Shown in pieces: positions 5,044 to 11,316 of a DNA stretch of 12,365 nucleotides. Position numbers and translations under genes: made by a program. The stretch is taken from NCBI GenBank assembly GCA_039029515.1, contig JBCCFX010000124.1, forward strand, positions 1-12,365, read 5' to 3'. The notes under the pieces were generated by a model. The model ran no database searches. It saw only the letters and a list, made by a program, of their open reading frames with translations, and was not told the DNA's origin. Each line of letters starts with the position of its first letter. Positions within the stretch are counted from its first letter, which is position 1. The DNA comes from JBCCFX01 sp039029515 (GTDB lineage: Bacteria > Planctomycetota > Phycisphaerae > Phycisphaerales > SM1A02).

Positions 5044-6075
5044 ATGAAAGCTGCCGTCATCACACAACAAGCCACGCCCGTTGCCGCCCATGTCGATGTC
5101 ATCGCTGACTGGCCCGAACCGGTTGCGGGTGCGCACGATGTCGTTGTGCGCACCGAAGCATCGGGACTGAATCATCTGGATCTCTGGGTCGGCCGCGGAT
5201 TGCCCGGCTTCGATTTCACCTATCCACGGATCTCCGGCTCCGACGGCGTGGGCATCGTCGAATCCGTCGGTGAACACGTCGATGCATCCTGGATCGGTCA
5301 GCGCATCGCGCTCAATGCCGCGGTGCCTGTCCCGATCTCACCACGTGCTGAGGTGACGCCGGCACCGTACGACATTCGGATGATCGGCGAGCACGATCAC
5401 GGGACGCACGCCGCCAGGTTCATCGCGCCGGTCAGCAACATCTGTGCGATCGGTGATGCTGATCCGATCGAGGCTGCGGCATTCGCACTCTCACATCTCA
5501 CGGCGTGGCGCATGCTGCGTTCACGCGCGGGGCTGCAGCCGGGCATGACTGTGCTGATCACCGGCATCGGCGGCGGGACCGCGCTCGCGTGCCTGAATAT
5601 TGCGAAACACTTTGGTTGCCGAATCATCGTGACGAGCCGGCATCAGTCGAAGCTCGATCGCGCGATGGAACTCGGTGCACACGCCGGCGTGCTGGATCAC
5701 GGTGAAGACTGGTCGCGCACGGTGCGTGGCCACACCGGCAAGCGCGGCGTGGATATCTGCGCGGACTCCGTCGGCAAGGCGATCCACGTATCGTGTATCA
5801 AGTCGCTCGCGCGTGGTGGCACGTTTGTGACATGTGGCGCGACGACCGGGCACAATCCGCCGACCGATCTCGCACGCATCTTCTGGAATCAGTTGACGGT
5901 CATCGGATCGACGATGGGCGACATGACGGAGTTCCGCGAAATCATGGCGCTGTTCACATCCGGTGCGCTGGCGCCGGTGATCGATTCGGTGCACGATGCG
6001 GATGATGTGCGGGCGGCATATGAGCGGATCGAGTCCGGCGAGCAATTCGGCAAGGTCGTCATCCGCTGGGCGTGA
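5044..6075 (+). CDS. Zinc-independent MDR oxidoreductase, quinone reductase-like
   Basis: This 343-residue protein of the medium-chain dehydrogenase/reductase superfamily probably reduces a quinone, enone or aldehyde with NAD(P)H. The GroES-like half covers about 1-130 and the Rossmann half about 135-290, with the nucleotide-binding LITGIGGGTA at 171-180 and a following TSRHQSKLDRAMELGA. The position of the catalytic zinc Cys reads SGLNHLDLW (40-48), as in QOR-type enzymes. The structural-zinc lobe near 98-112 has no cysteines at all (PISPRAEVTPAPYD). Yet IGEHDHGTHAARF (114-126) matches zinc-containing relatives, suggesting descent from a zinc-binding ancestor that lost both sites. ATG 5035 would add three residues but overlaps the -10. 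The next gene starts after a 102-nt spacer with its own promoter candidate. Confidence 0.85.
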   Translation: MKAAVITQQATPVAAHVDVIADWPEPVAGAHDVVVRTEASGLNHLDLWVGRGLPGFDFTYPRISGSDGVGIVESVGEHVDASWIGQRIALNAAVPVPISPRAEVTPAPYDIRMIGEHDHGTHAARFIAPVSNICAIGDADPIEAAAFALSHLTAWRMLRSRAGLQPGMTVLITGIGGGTALACLNIAKHFGCRIIVTSRHQSKLDRAMELGAHAGVLDHGEDWSRTVRGHTGKRGVDICADSVGKAIHVSCIKSLARGGTFVTCGATTGHNPPTDLARIFWNQLTVIGSTMGDMTEFREIMALFTSGALAPVIDSVHDADDVRAAYERIESGEQFGKVVIRWA

Positions 6076-6132
6076 CGGCGAGGAATTCCGGACCGGGGCC
6101 AAATCCTGATGGTGTTCACCGTGGCCGCACCG

Positions 6133-6138
6133 TATGCT
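6133..6138 (+). promoter_or_regulatory. Candidate -10 (TATGCT) of the M20 gene
   Basis: TATGCT matches four of six bases of the -10 consensus and lies 39 nt before the ATG at 6178. No convincing -35 is found at 16-18 nt. With this promoter the leader would be about 32 nt and include the AGGGA Shine-Dalgarno at 6165-6169. Confidence 0.3.
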
Positions 6139-6177
6139 GGACGACGGTCCACGTCCGGGGATGTAGGGAATGCCACG

Positions 6178-7425
6178 ATGACGATGTCGTCCGACACGCC
6201 GCACGCTTCGCACGGGAAGATGAACGCCGACATTCTTCGCGCGATCGATCAGACGATTGATGACCTGCACGATGAGAGCATTCGGATCCGGCGGTATCTG
6301 CACGCCAATCCGGAAGCGTCCGAACACGAGTTCGAGACCACGAAGTTCGTTGCCAATCAGCTGCGCGAGATGACCCTCACGCCGAAAATCTATGCCAACG
6401 ATCTTGGCGTGACCGCGGACATCGATCTCGGCGGCACGTCAGGTCAGGTTGTGGCCTTGCGCGCGGAGCTGGATTGTGTCGGCGTTGACGATGAGAAGGT
6501 CGTTGATTACCGATCCACCAATGAAGGTCTGTGCCATGCCTGCGGGCACGATGCGCACATGACCATCGTGATGACCGCGGCGAAGGCGATTCAGATGCAT
6601 GCGAGCGCATTGCGCGAGCACGGCATGCGTTGCAACATTCGTCCGTTGTTCCAGCCGGCGGAAGAAACGGCGAAGGGTGCGGAGTCCATGGTCGAGCAGA
6701 GTGCAGTGCGCGATGCATCTGCGATCTTCGCCGTGCATGTCGATCCATTTCTCGAGGTGGGTCGACTGGGGATGCGCGTCGGACCGATGACCTCGTCGAG
6801 CCAGATGTTTGAAGCGCGCATTCGCGGACGCAGCGGACACACAGCGCGCCCGTTCGAAGCGGTGGATCCAATTCCTGCGGCCACGAGCCTTGTGGGCCTG
6901 TTCTATCAGCTCGGACCGCGCAGTAAGGATCCGCGGTATCCGTTGGCGCTCACCGTGGCTGCAATGCATGCCGGTACGGCATACAACGCGATTCCAGATA
7001 CTGCGATCATTGGTGGCACGATTCGTGCGATGCGCCAGGTGGACCTTGACCGCGTGATGGAGCGCATGCGAAGCGTTGCGCGAGGCGTCAGTGAAGCGAC
7101 CGGCACGCGAGTCGAACTGGACTTCCAGCGATTCGTTCCGCCGACGATGAACGATGGTTCACTGGTCGAACTCATGGCCCGCGTCGGCACGGATCTGCTC
7201 GGGCCCGCGGCGGTGCAGACGATTGATGTGGCGAGCATCGGCGCGGAAGACTTCGCGTTCTTCCAGCAGGTCGTACCGGGCGCGATCATTCGTCTCGGAG
7301 CCGCGATGCCGCAACCGCACGAGCGTCGTGGGCTGCACAACAGTCATTTCGACATCGACGAGAAGGCACTCGCGATCGGAGCCAAGGTGATGGCACGATC
7401 GGCGGTGCTGGCGGCGGCGCAGTAA
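6178..7425 (+). CDS. M20D metallopeptidase-family amidohydrolase
   Basis: This 415-residue protein belongs to the M20D group (hippurate hydrolase, N-acyl-amino-acid and IAA-amino-acid hydrolases), which cleave N-acyl or amide bonds of amino-acid conjugates using two metal ions in the cytoplasm. The expected ligands are visible: C122 and H124 in CGHDAH (122-127), the Glu pair in QPAEE (159-163), H187 in AVHVDP, and H387 in LHNSHFD. The dimerisation/lid domain starts near GRSGHTARPFEAVDP (217-231) and contains MHAGTAYNAIPD (263-274). The usual ADMDALP strand is changed to AELDCVG (96-102). ATG 6178 is chosen because AGGGA lies 8 nt upstream; ATG 6184 is possible. The longer frame from 6109 starts upstream of the promoter candidate. 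The substrate cannot be told from sequence. Confidence 0.87.
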   Translation: MTMSSDTPHASHGKMNADILRAIDQTIDDLHDESIRIRRYLHANPEASEHEFETTKFVANQLREMTLTPKIYANDLGVTADIDLGGTSGQVVALRAELDCVGVDDEKVVDYRSTNEGLCHACGHDAHMTIVMTAAKAIQMHASALREHGMRCNIRPLFQPAEETAKGAESMVEQSAVRDASAIFAVHVDPFLEVGRLGMRVGPMTSSSQMFEARIRGRSGHTARPFEAVDPIPAATSLVGLFYQLGPRSKDPRYPLALTVAAMHAGTAYNAIPDTAIIGGTIRAMRQVDLDRVMERMRSVARGVSEATGTRVELDFQRFVPPTMNDGSLVELMARVGTDLLGPAAVQTIDVASIGAEDFAFFQQVVPGAIIRLGAAMPQPHERRGLHNSHFDIDEKALAIGAKVMARSAVLAAAQ

Positions 7426-7432
7426 GGCCGGT

Positions 7433-7438
7433 TATCCT
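7433..7438 (+). promoter_or_regulatory. Candidate -10 (TATCCT) of the ybdK-like gene
   Basis: TATCCT lies 39 nt before the ATG at 7478, the same distance as the candidate before the M20 gene. No -35 consensus is present; the region 17 nt upstream is GC-rich coding sequence. A small stem with a GCGA tetraloop (GGCCG and CGGCC arms, about 7448-7461) and a GGAGG Shine-Dalgarno would sit in the short leader. Confidence 0.3.
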
Positions 7439-7477
7439 GTGTGGGGCGGCCGGCGACGGCCACGAGCGGAGGCATTC

Positions 7478-8605
7478 ATGCAATACCATTTCAATGCAAG
7501 CCCGACTCATTCGCTTGGCGTCGAGGTCGAACTCCAACTGGTTGATCCCAAATCGTTCGCGCTGACGAATCGCATCACGGATGTGATGAACGAAGTGCCG
7601 GACGACATTCGCGCGTGCGTGAAACCGGAGTTCATGCAGAGCTACTGCGAAATCTGTACAGATGTCTGCAAGTCCGTTCGAGAAGTCGAGGAAGACCTCA
7701 CCCGGAAGATGGCGTGGGCGCACGAGGCCGGCGAGAAACTCGGACTCCAGTTCATCTGGGGCGGCACGCACCCGTTCAGTCGTTGGGATGATCAGTCGAT
7801 CAGTCCCGGCGAGCGCTACGCATGGCTCATGGACACGATGCAGGATGTCGCGCGACGACTGGTGGTCTTTGGACTGCACGTGCACGTCGGCGTCGATTCC
7901 GGCGACAAAGCGATTCAGATGTGCGATCGCATGTTGCGCCATCTGCCAACGCTGCTTGCACTCAGTGCGAACTCACCGTTCTGGTGCGGACGCGATACCG
8001 GCATGCTTTCATACCGCACGAAGATCATGGAAGCGTTGCCGACCGCGGGCCTGCCGTACACACTGCGCAACTGGTCGGAATACGTGTGGCTGATCAACAA
8101 CCTCAAGGCCACGGGTTTCATTCGATCCATCAAGGAGATCTGGTGGGACGTTCGTCCGCATCATGATTTCGGCACGGTGGAAATTCGTGTGATGGATCAG
8201 CCGTTGAACATGCGCCATCTGCTCGGCCTGGTGGCGTTGACGCAATCGCTGGTGGCAGGGATTTCTTCGGAGATCGATCGCGGTGCGTATCTATTCGATT
8301 GCCACCCGATGGTGGCGAAGCAGAACAAGTGGCACGCCGCGCGGTACGGCATGGAAGCGACGTTCATCGATCCTGACACGATGCTCGCGGTGCCGGCCAA
8401 GCAGGTGGCCAAGCGGCTGATCGAGCGTTGCATCCCGTACGCAGAGCGACTCGGTTGTGCCGAGCAACTCGGATATCTGGACGACATTCTCGAGAACGGC
8501 ACGGGTGCCCGGCGTCAGCGTCGCATCTACCAGGACACGAACGACATCAAGGAAGTGGTGAAGTTCATGACCGAAGAATGCCGGTCTGAAGTTTCGCCGG
8601 CATAG
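7478..8605 (+). CDS. ybdK: YbdK-type carboxylate-amine ligase (GCS2 family)
   Basis: This 375-residue protein belongs to glutamate-cysteine ligase family 2. These enzymes join a carboxylate, usually the gamma-carboxyl of glutamate, to an amine with ATP in the cytoplasm; YbdK itself is a weak gamma-glutamyl-cysteine ligase. The family signatures are visible: GVEVELQLVDP (14-24) with the metal-binding Glu pair, GGTHPFSRW (95-103), FGLHVHVGVD (131-140), RDTGMLSYRTKIMEALPTAG (172-191), and DFGTVEIRVMDQP (230-242). Length is normal. Start 7478 is fixed by GGAGG just upstream; the longer frame from 7439 adds 13 unconserved residues. Whether this organism makes glutathione cannot be told, as no gshB is in view. 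The true substrate may differ from cysteine. Confidence 0.88.
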   Translation: MQYHFNASPTHSLGVEVELQLVDPKSFALTNRITDVMNEVPDDIRACVKPEFMQSYCEICTDVCKSVREVEEDLTRKMAWAHEAGEKLGLQFIWGGTHPFSRWDDQSISPGERYAWLMDTMQDVARRLVVFGLHVHVGVDSGDKAIQMCDRMLRHLPTLLALSANSPFWCGRDTGMLSYRTKIMEALPTAGLPYTLRNWSEYVWLINNLKATGFIRSIKEIWWDVRPHHDFGTVEIRVMDQPLNMRHLLGLVALTQSLVAGISSEIDRGAYLFDCHPMVAKQNKWHAARYGMEATFIDPDTMLAVPAKQVAKRLIERCIPYAERLGCAEQLGYLDDILENGTGARRQRRIYQDTNDIKEVVKFMTEECRSEVSPA

Positions 8606-8629
8606 GCGGTGGAAGCACTTCGAATTCAG

Positions 8630-8658
8630 TTGACCTGCGGGCCTGACCGGGCTTAAAT
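8630..8658 (+). promoter_or_regulatory. clpS promoter, near-consensus
   Basis: TTGACC (8630-8635, five of six) and TTAAAT (8653-8658, four of six) are spaced by exactly 17 nt, the best sigma-70-type match I found in the window. Transcription would begin near 8665, giving a leader of about 75 nt with an AAGGGA Shine-Dalgarno before the clpS ATG. Confidence 0.6.
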
Positions 8659-8740
8659 CCGCACCAGCATCTGGCCGATTGAAATCGAAGCGACAGGTGT
8701 TCGCCCCGAATCGCACGTTGGTTTGTCAAGGGAATGACAC

Positions 8741-9079
8741 ATGAGTGAGCAGGATCATCAACACGACGCCCCGGCTGATCAGGGTGCAGGCACGGCGACG
8801 ATCGTTCGACCGAAGCCGGCGCCGCCGAAGCCTCGGCTCGACAAGATGCCGCAATGGAAAGTGTTGTTGCACAACGATGAAGTCAATGACATGGGGTATG
8901 TCATTGAGGCGATTCTCGAACTCACAACGCTGACGCCGCAGATGGCGCTCGTGCGCATGCTCGAGGCGCATCATGCCGGCTTGTCGCTGCTGGTGACCAC
9001 GCATCAGGAATACGCGGAACTGCTGCAGGAGCAATTCCAGACCAAGAAACTGTGCGTGACGATTGAGCCGGATGAGTGA
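8741..9079 (+). CDS. clpS: ATP-dependent Clp protease adaptor ClpS
   Basis: ClpS is the N-recognin that hands proteins with N-degrons (Leu, Phe, Tyr or Trp at the N-terminus) to the ClpAP protease in the cytoplasm. The 112 residues comprise a flexible charged tail of about 35 residues, needed in the family for ClpA delivery, and a ClpS core from about 36. The core starts PQWKVLLHNDEVNDM. By alignment with the E. coli protein, N45 and D46 bind the N-terminal amine, M51 is the gatekeeper residue, and H77 in EAHHAG is the second amine-contacting residue. All key positions are conserved, so it should be functional. The end, LCVTIEPDE, is typical. It is preceded by a strong promoter and followed after 52 nt by an unrelated exported protein. 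No clpA is in the window. Confidence 0.93.
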   Translation: MSEQDHQHDAPADQGAGTATIVRPKPAPPKPRLDKMPQWKVLLHNDEVNDMGYVIEAILELTTLTPQMALVRMLEAHHAGLSLLVTTHQEYAELLQEQFQTKKLCVTIEPDE

Positions 9080-9131
9080 GCGAGCCGCACTCGGGCAGTG
9101 AGCGTCGGTTTGACAACTCAAGGGGTCTGCG

Positions 9132-10364
9132 ATGCGAATAACGCGTGTCCTCGTGTCCACGGCGATGCTGGTGTTCATCGTGATGCTCGCGACTGTGAGT
9201 ACGCCGGCGCACGCAACGGATCGGTACTACTTCGACACGTCCGCGACCTCGCCGAATGGTCGATACGTGCTGGAGGCGACGAGTCCAGACAACGCCGGTG
9301 AGAAGCGTCGACCGTTCGCTCGCAACTTTACGTACACGTTGATCGACACACAGGACGGCAGCGTGCTTTGGACGCGCCGGCAGGCCAAGAATGAGCAGTC
9401 GCCGGTCTCGCTTTTTCTCGATGATCAGCGGCACGTTCTTATCTGTACCAGTGGCGACAACATGTACGTGCTCAATCCAGCCGATGGTCGCATTGATGTA
9501 TCGCTGAATCTGATCCAGAAGTTCTCGGCGGACGAGCAGGACAAGTTTGTCCTCAGGACAACCGCGGGTCGGATGTGGGCCGGTCGCTCGCGATGGTCAT
9601 TTCTGAGCCACGAAGGAAGTACGTACTTCGTCGTCCGGGCATGGTGGGATCGTCGGGTCATTATCAACGTCTCGGAATCAGTGACCGTCAGTCGGCCGGA
9701 CGATGATCTGGTCGAAGCTTGTGACGCCGCGGACCGTGCGTACGTGCTCGAAACACTCGAGATTGCAAGCAATCAAATCGATTTGCCAGAACGCAAATCG
9801 GATTACTCGACGCGTAGCGCCGTGGCCACTGCCGTCCATCTGGCTGGCCGCATGAGCATACGTGATGCCATTCCATTCCTGCGCGTGCTTGAAGCCTCCG
9901 AAGAAGTTGGATCTGCCGGCGGTTCCTTCGACATACACAATCGTTACGCCGTCGGCGCGATCAACCCGTTCGACCTGACAACGATGGGACTTCGTCGGGA
10001 GGTCCATCTCGCGCTCCGCCGTTTGGGCGAGAAACCGACGCCGCTACCGTGCACGAAGTTCCGCGCAAAGGCTGAACATGGACTTGGTTCGTTCGTGACC
10101 CCGCCGCCGTTGCCGGCGCCGCGGGCCGAACGCGTGGAGTGTATCGAAGCGGGCATGATCGCGATGGAGGTCCTGACGTGCGTCGGTGCGCCGGACTTCG
10201 TGAACTTCAACGAACAGGCGTGGGAATACGACATGGACGCGGAGACGCCTTTTACCCTGCGTGTCTATTTCAAGGATCGCACGGAAGTCGATCGCGTCGA
10301 GCGCATCGTGCCGGCGCTTTGGCAGCACGGTGAAACGCGGTATCAGAGCGTCGTCGGGTGGTGA
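9132..10364 (+). CDS. Exported protein with BamE-like C-terminal module
   Basis: I do not recognise the whole 410-residue protein. Residues 1-28 form a Sec signal peptide (hydrophobic core 6-24, cleavage near AHA-T). Residues 30-190 look like beta-propeller or PQQ-like blades (TSPNGRYVLEA, YTLIDTQDGSVLW, MYVLNPADGR). Residues 195-305 are helical, with HEAT-like traits (IRDAIPFLRVLEASEEVG, EVHLALRRLGEKP). The last part (about 337-395) resembles the SmpA/OmlA/BamE fold: GMIAMEVLTCVGAPDFV, then WEYD and FTLRVYFKD, so it may sit in the periplasm and bind another protein. An AAGGGG Shine-Dalgarno lies 6 nt before the ATG. It is convergent with the HD-GYP gene across a spacer holding a REP-like palindrome and a heptamer array. 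Confidence 0.72.
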   Translation: MRITRVLVSTAMLVFIVMLATVSTPAHATDRYYFDTSATSPNGRYVLEATSPDNAGEKRRPFARNFTYTLIDTQDGSVLWTRRQAKNEQSPVSLFLDDQRHVLICTSGDNMYVLNPADGRIDVSLNLIQKFSADEQDKFVLRTTAGRMWAGRSRWSFLSHEGSTYFVVRAWWDRRVIINVSESVTVSRPDDDLVEACDAADRAYVLETLEIASNQIDLPERKSDYSTRSAVATAVHLAGRMSIRDAIPFLRVLEASEEVGSAGGSFDIHNRYAVGAINPFDLTTMGLRREVHLALRRLGEKPTPLPCTKFRAKAEHGLGSFVTPPPLPAPRAERVECIEAGMIAMEVLTCVGAPDFVNFNEQAWEYDMDAETPFTLRVYFKDRTEVDRVERIVPALWQHGETRYQSVVGW

Positions 10365-10437
10365 ATGTTCGTGTGACGACGAGTATTGGCCTGCGGTGAA
10401 TTCGGCGACCAGTCGGGCGTTGGACGTCCATGATCAA

Positions 10438-10461
10438 GGCAGGCTGGCAAGCCTGCCCTAC
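10438..10461 (-). repeat. REP-like palindrome with GTAG foot
   Basis: A hairpin with 8-bp arms (GGCAGGCT and AGCCTGCC) and loop GGCA is followed directly by CTAC, so the minus strand reads GTAG plus palindrome. The stem differs from the pair at 4828-4982 but keeps the layout GTAG-GGC...GCC. It lies between two convergent genes and could end transcription of either. The CTAC end is 12 nt from the heptamer array at 10474. Confidence 0.65.
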
Positions 10462-10473
10462 GATGTTCGCCAG

Positions 10474-10511
10474 CCCACAGCCCACAGCCCACAGCCCACA
10501 GCCCAAAGCCC
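10474..10511 (-). repeat. Heptanucleotide array (GGGCTGT on minus)
   Basis: Four CCCACAG units, one CCCAAAG and a final CCC give six C3 tracts at 10474, 10481, 10488, 10495, 10502 and 10509, exactly 7 nt apart. On the minus strand this is GGGCTGT with six G3 tracts, so G-quadruplex capable. The first GGG follows the TGA of the HD-GYP gene without any gap. The G-rich strand is the sense strand of that gene, so its mRNA would begin the 3' UTR with the array. Confidence 0.9.
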
Positions 10512-11201
10512 TCATCCCGCGTCGCGGTCTTTCGGCATCGCACAACGATCGGACAAGCCGAACAACTGTGACAACGAACCATCATCGTTGCACGCTTCGA
10601 GCGCGGCGATGACGCCAGGATCGAGTTGCGTACCGGCGAGGCTGCGTACCTCGTTCACCGCGCGATCAAATGTCCATGGCTCTTTGTACGCCCGTCGATT
10701 CATCAATGCATCGAGGACATCAGCCACGGCGCAGATGCGGGCTTCGATCGGAATGTCTTCGCCAGCGAGACCATCAGGATAGCCGGAACCGTCCCAGTGC
10801 TCGTGATGATGCCGCGCGATGTTGGCGGCTTGCGTCATGGACGCCGGACTGTTCAGCATGCGTGCACCGCGCACAGTGTGCAGTTGCATGATCATGCGTT
10901 CATCGTCATCGAGCGCACCATCCTTGTTCAGGATGGTCGTCGGTACATAGAGCTTACCGATGTCGTGCAGCATGGCGTCGCAGCCAAGCAGGGAGGCGTC
11001 GGCGGGTGTCCATGACAGTGCGATCGCAAGACGTTCGACGATGTGGCGGATGCGCAGGACGTGTTCGCCGGTGTCCTGGTCGTAGATCTCGCTCGTGCGT
11101 GCGAGCGAGAACACGGTGTCGAGGTGCTCCGCGCGCGGATCGGCTTCGCGATCGCGGTTGCGTCGGTCGATGCCGTCCCAGGTTGGAAAAGGAAGGGTCA
11201 T
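10512..11201 (-). CDS. HD-GYP domain phosphodiesterase, stand-alone
   Basis: This 229-residue cytoplasmic protein consists almost entirely of an HD-GYP domain, the family that hydrolyses cyclic di-GMP. The metal ligands and signature are intact: H47 in DQDTGEHVLRI (41-51), H79-D80-I-G-K (79-83), H108, HHHEHWDGSGYPDGL (131-145), and D161 in AVADVLDAL. There is no receiver, PAS or membrane part, so input must come through a partner or through the short N-terminal segment. Start ATG 11201 (MTLPFPTWDGIDRR) is chosen. A frame from 11300 is open, but its extra residues are the translation of the heptamer repeat. No Shine-Dalgarno is visible. It may be cotranscribed with the isomerase gene upstream (115-nt gap containing an array). 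Confidence 0.85.
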   Translation of the reverse strand: MTLPFPTWDGIDRRNRDREADPRAEHLDTVFSLARTSEIYDQDTGEHVLRIRHIVERLAIALSWTPADASLLGCDAMLHDIGKLYVPTTILNKDGALDDDERMIMQLHTVRGARMLNSPASMTQAANIARHHHEHWDGSGYPDGLAGEDIPIEARICAVADVLDALMNRRAYKEPWTFDRAVNEVRSLAGTQLDPGVIAALEACNDDGSLSQLFGLSDRCAMPKDRDAG

Positions 11202-11215
11202 GAAGAATGAAATTC

Positions 11216-11243
11216 GGGATTCGGGATTCGGGATTCGGGATTC
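11216..11243 (+). repeat. Heptanucleotide array, four GGGATTC units
   Basis: Four perfect GGGATTC units, preceded by a partial ATTC, give G3 tracts at 11216, 11223, 11230 and 11237, the minimum for one G-quadruplex. The array lies 14 nt upstream of the HD-GYP start, with the G-rich strand being that gene's template strand. The same unit closes the array at 2409-2415. From memory, GGGATTC-type heptamer tracts are known as quadruplex-forming repeats in Xanthomonas. Confidence 0.9.
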
Positions 11244-11316
11244 GAGGCCGAGCGCGCAGTCATGAAGCCGACGCGGTTGGCAGCGGCAACGAATGGTCAT
11301 CGGTTATTGAGTGGCG

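Noticed and set aside
4978..5277. Minus-strand frames encoding MGYGLWVMGYGL-type peptides
   Set aside because: The peptide is only the translation of the 7-bp array; three units restore the frame, so any such array yields a periodic peptide. It is not a gene.
5521..6327. 268-codon open frame on the minus strand opposite the MDR gene
   Set aside because: It is fully antisense to a well-supported gene, rich in Arg, His and Pro, and has no domain pattern or start signal. Long antisense frames are common in GC-rich DNA.
9110..9141. Perfect TTGACA (9110-9115) before the gene at 9132
   Set aside because: The matching -10 would fall inside the coding sequence beyond the start codon and has no consensus bases there, and the AAGGGG Shine-Dalgarno would not be transcribed.
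10421..10436. Adjacent palindromes TGGACGTCCA and TGATCA as an operator
   Set aside because: They lie between two convergent genes, where no promoter is expected, and palindromes of this length arise often by chance.
10270..10612. Short frames around the array at 10474 with GLWAVGCGL or HSPQPTA repeats
   Set aside because: They are translations of the heptamer array on either strand, without codon bias, start signals or conserved sequence.
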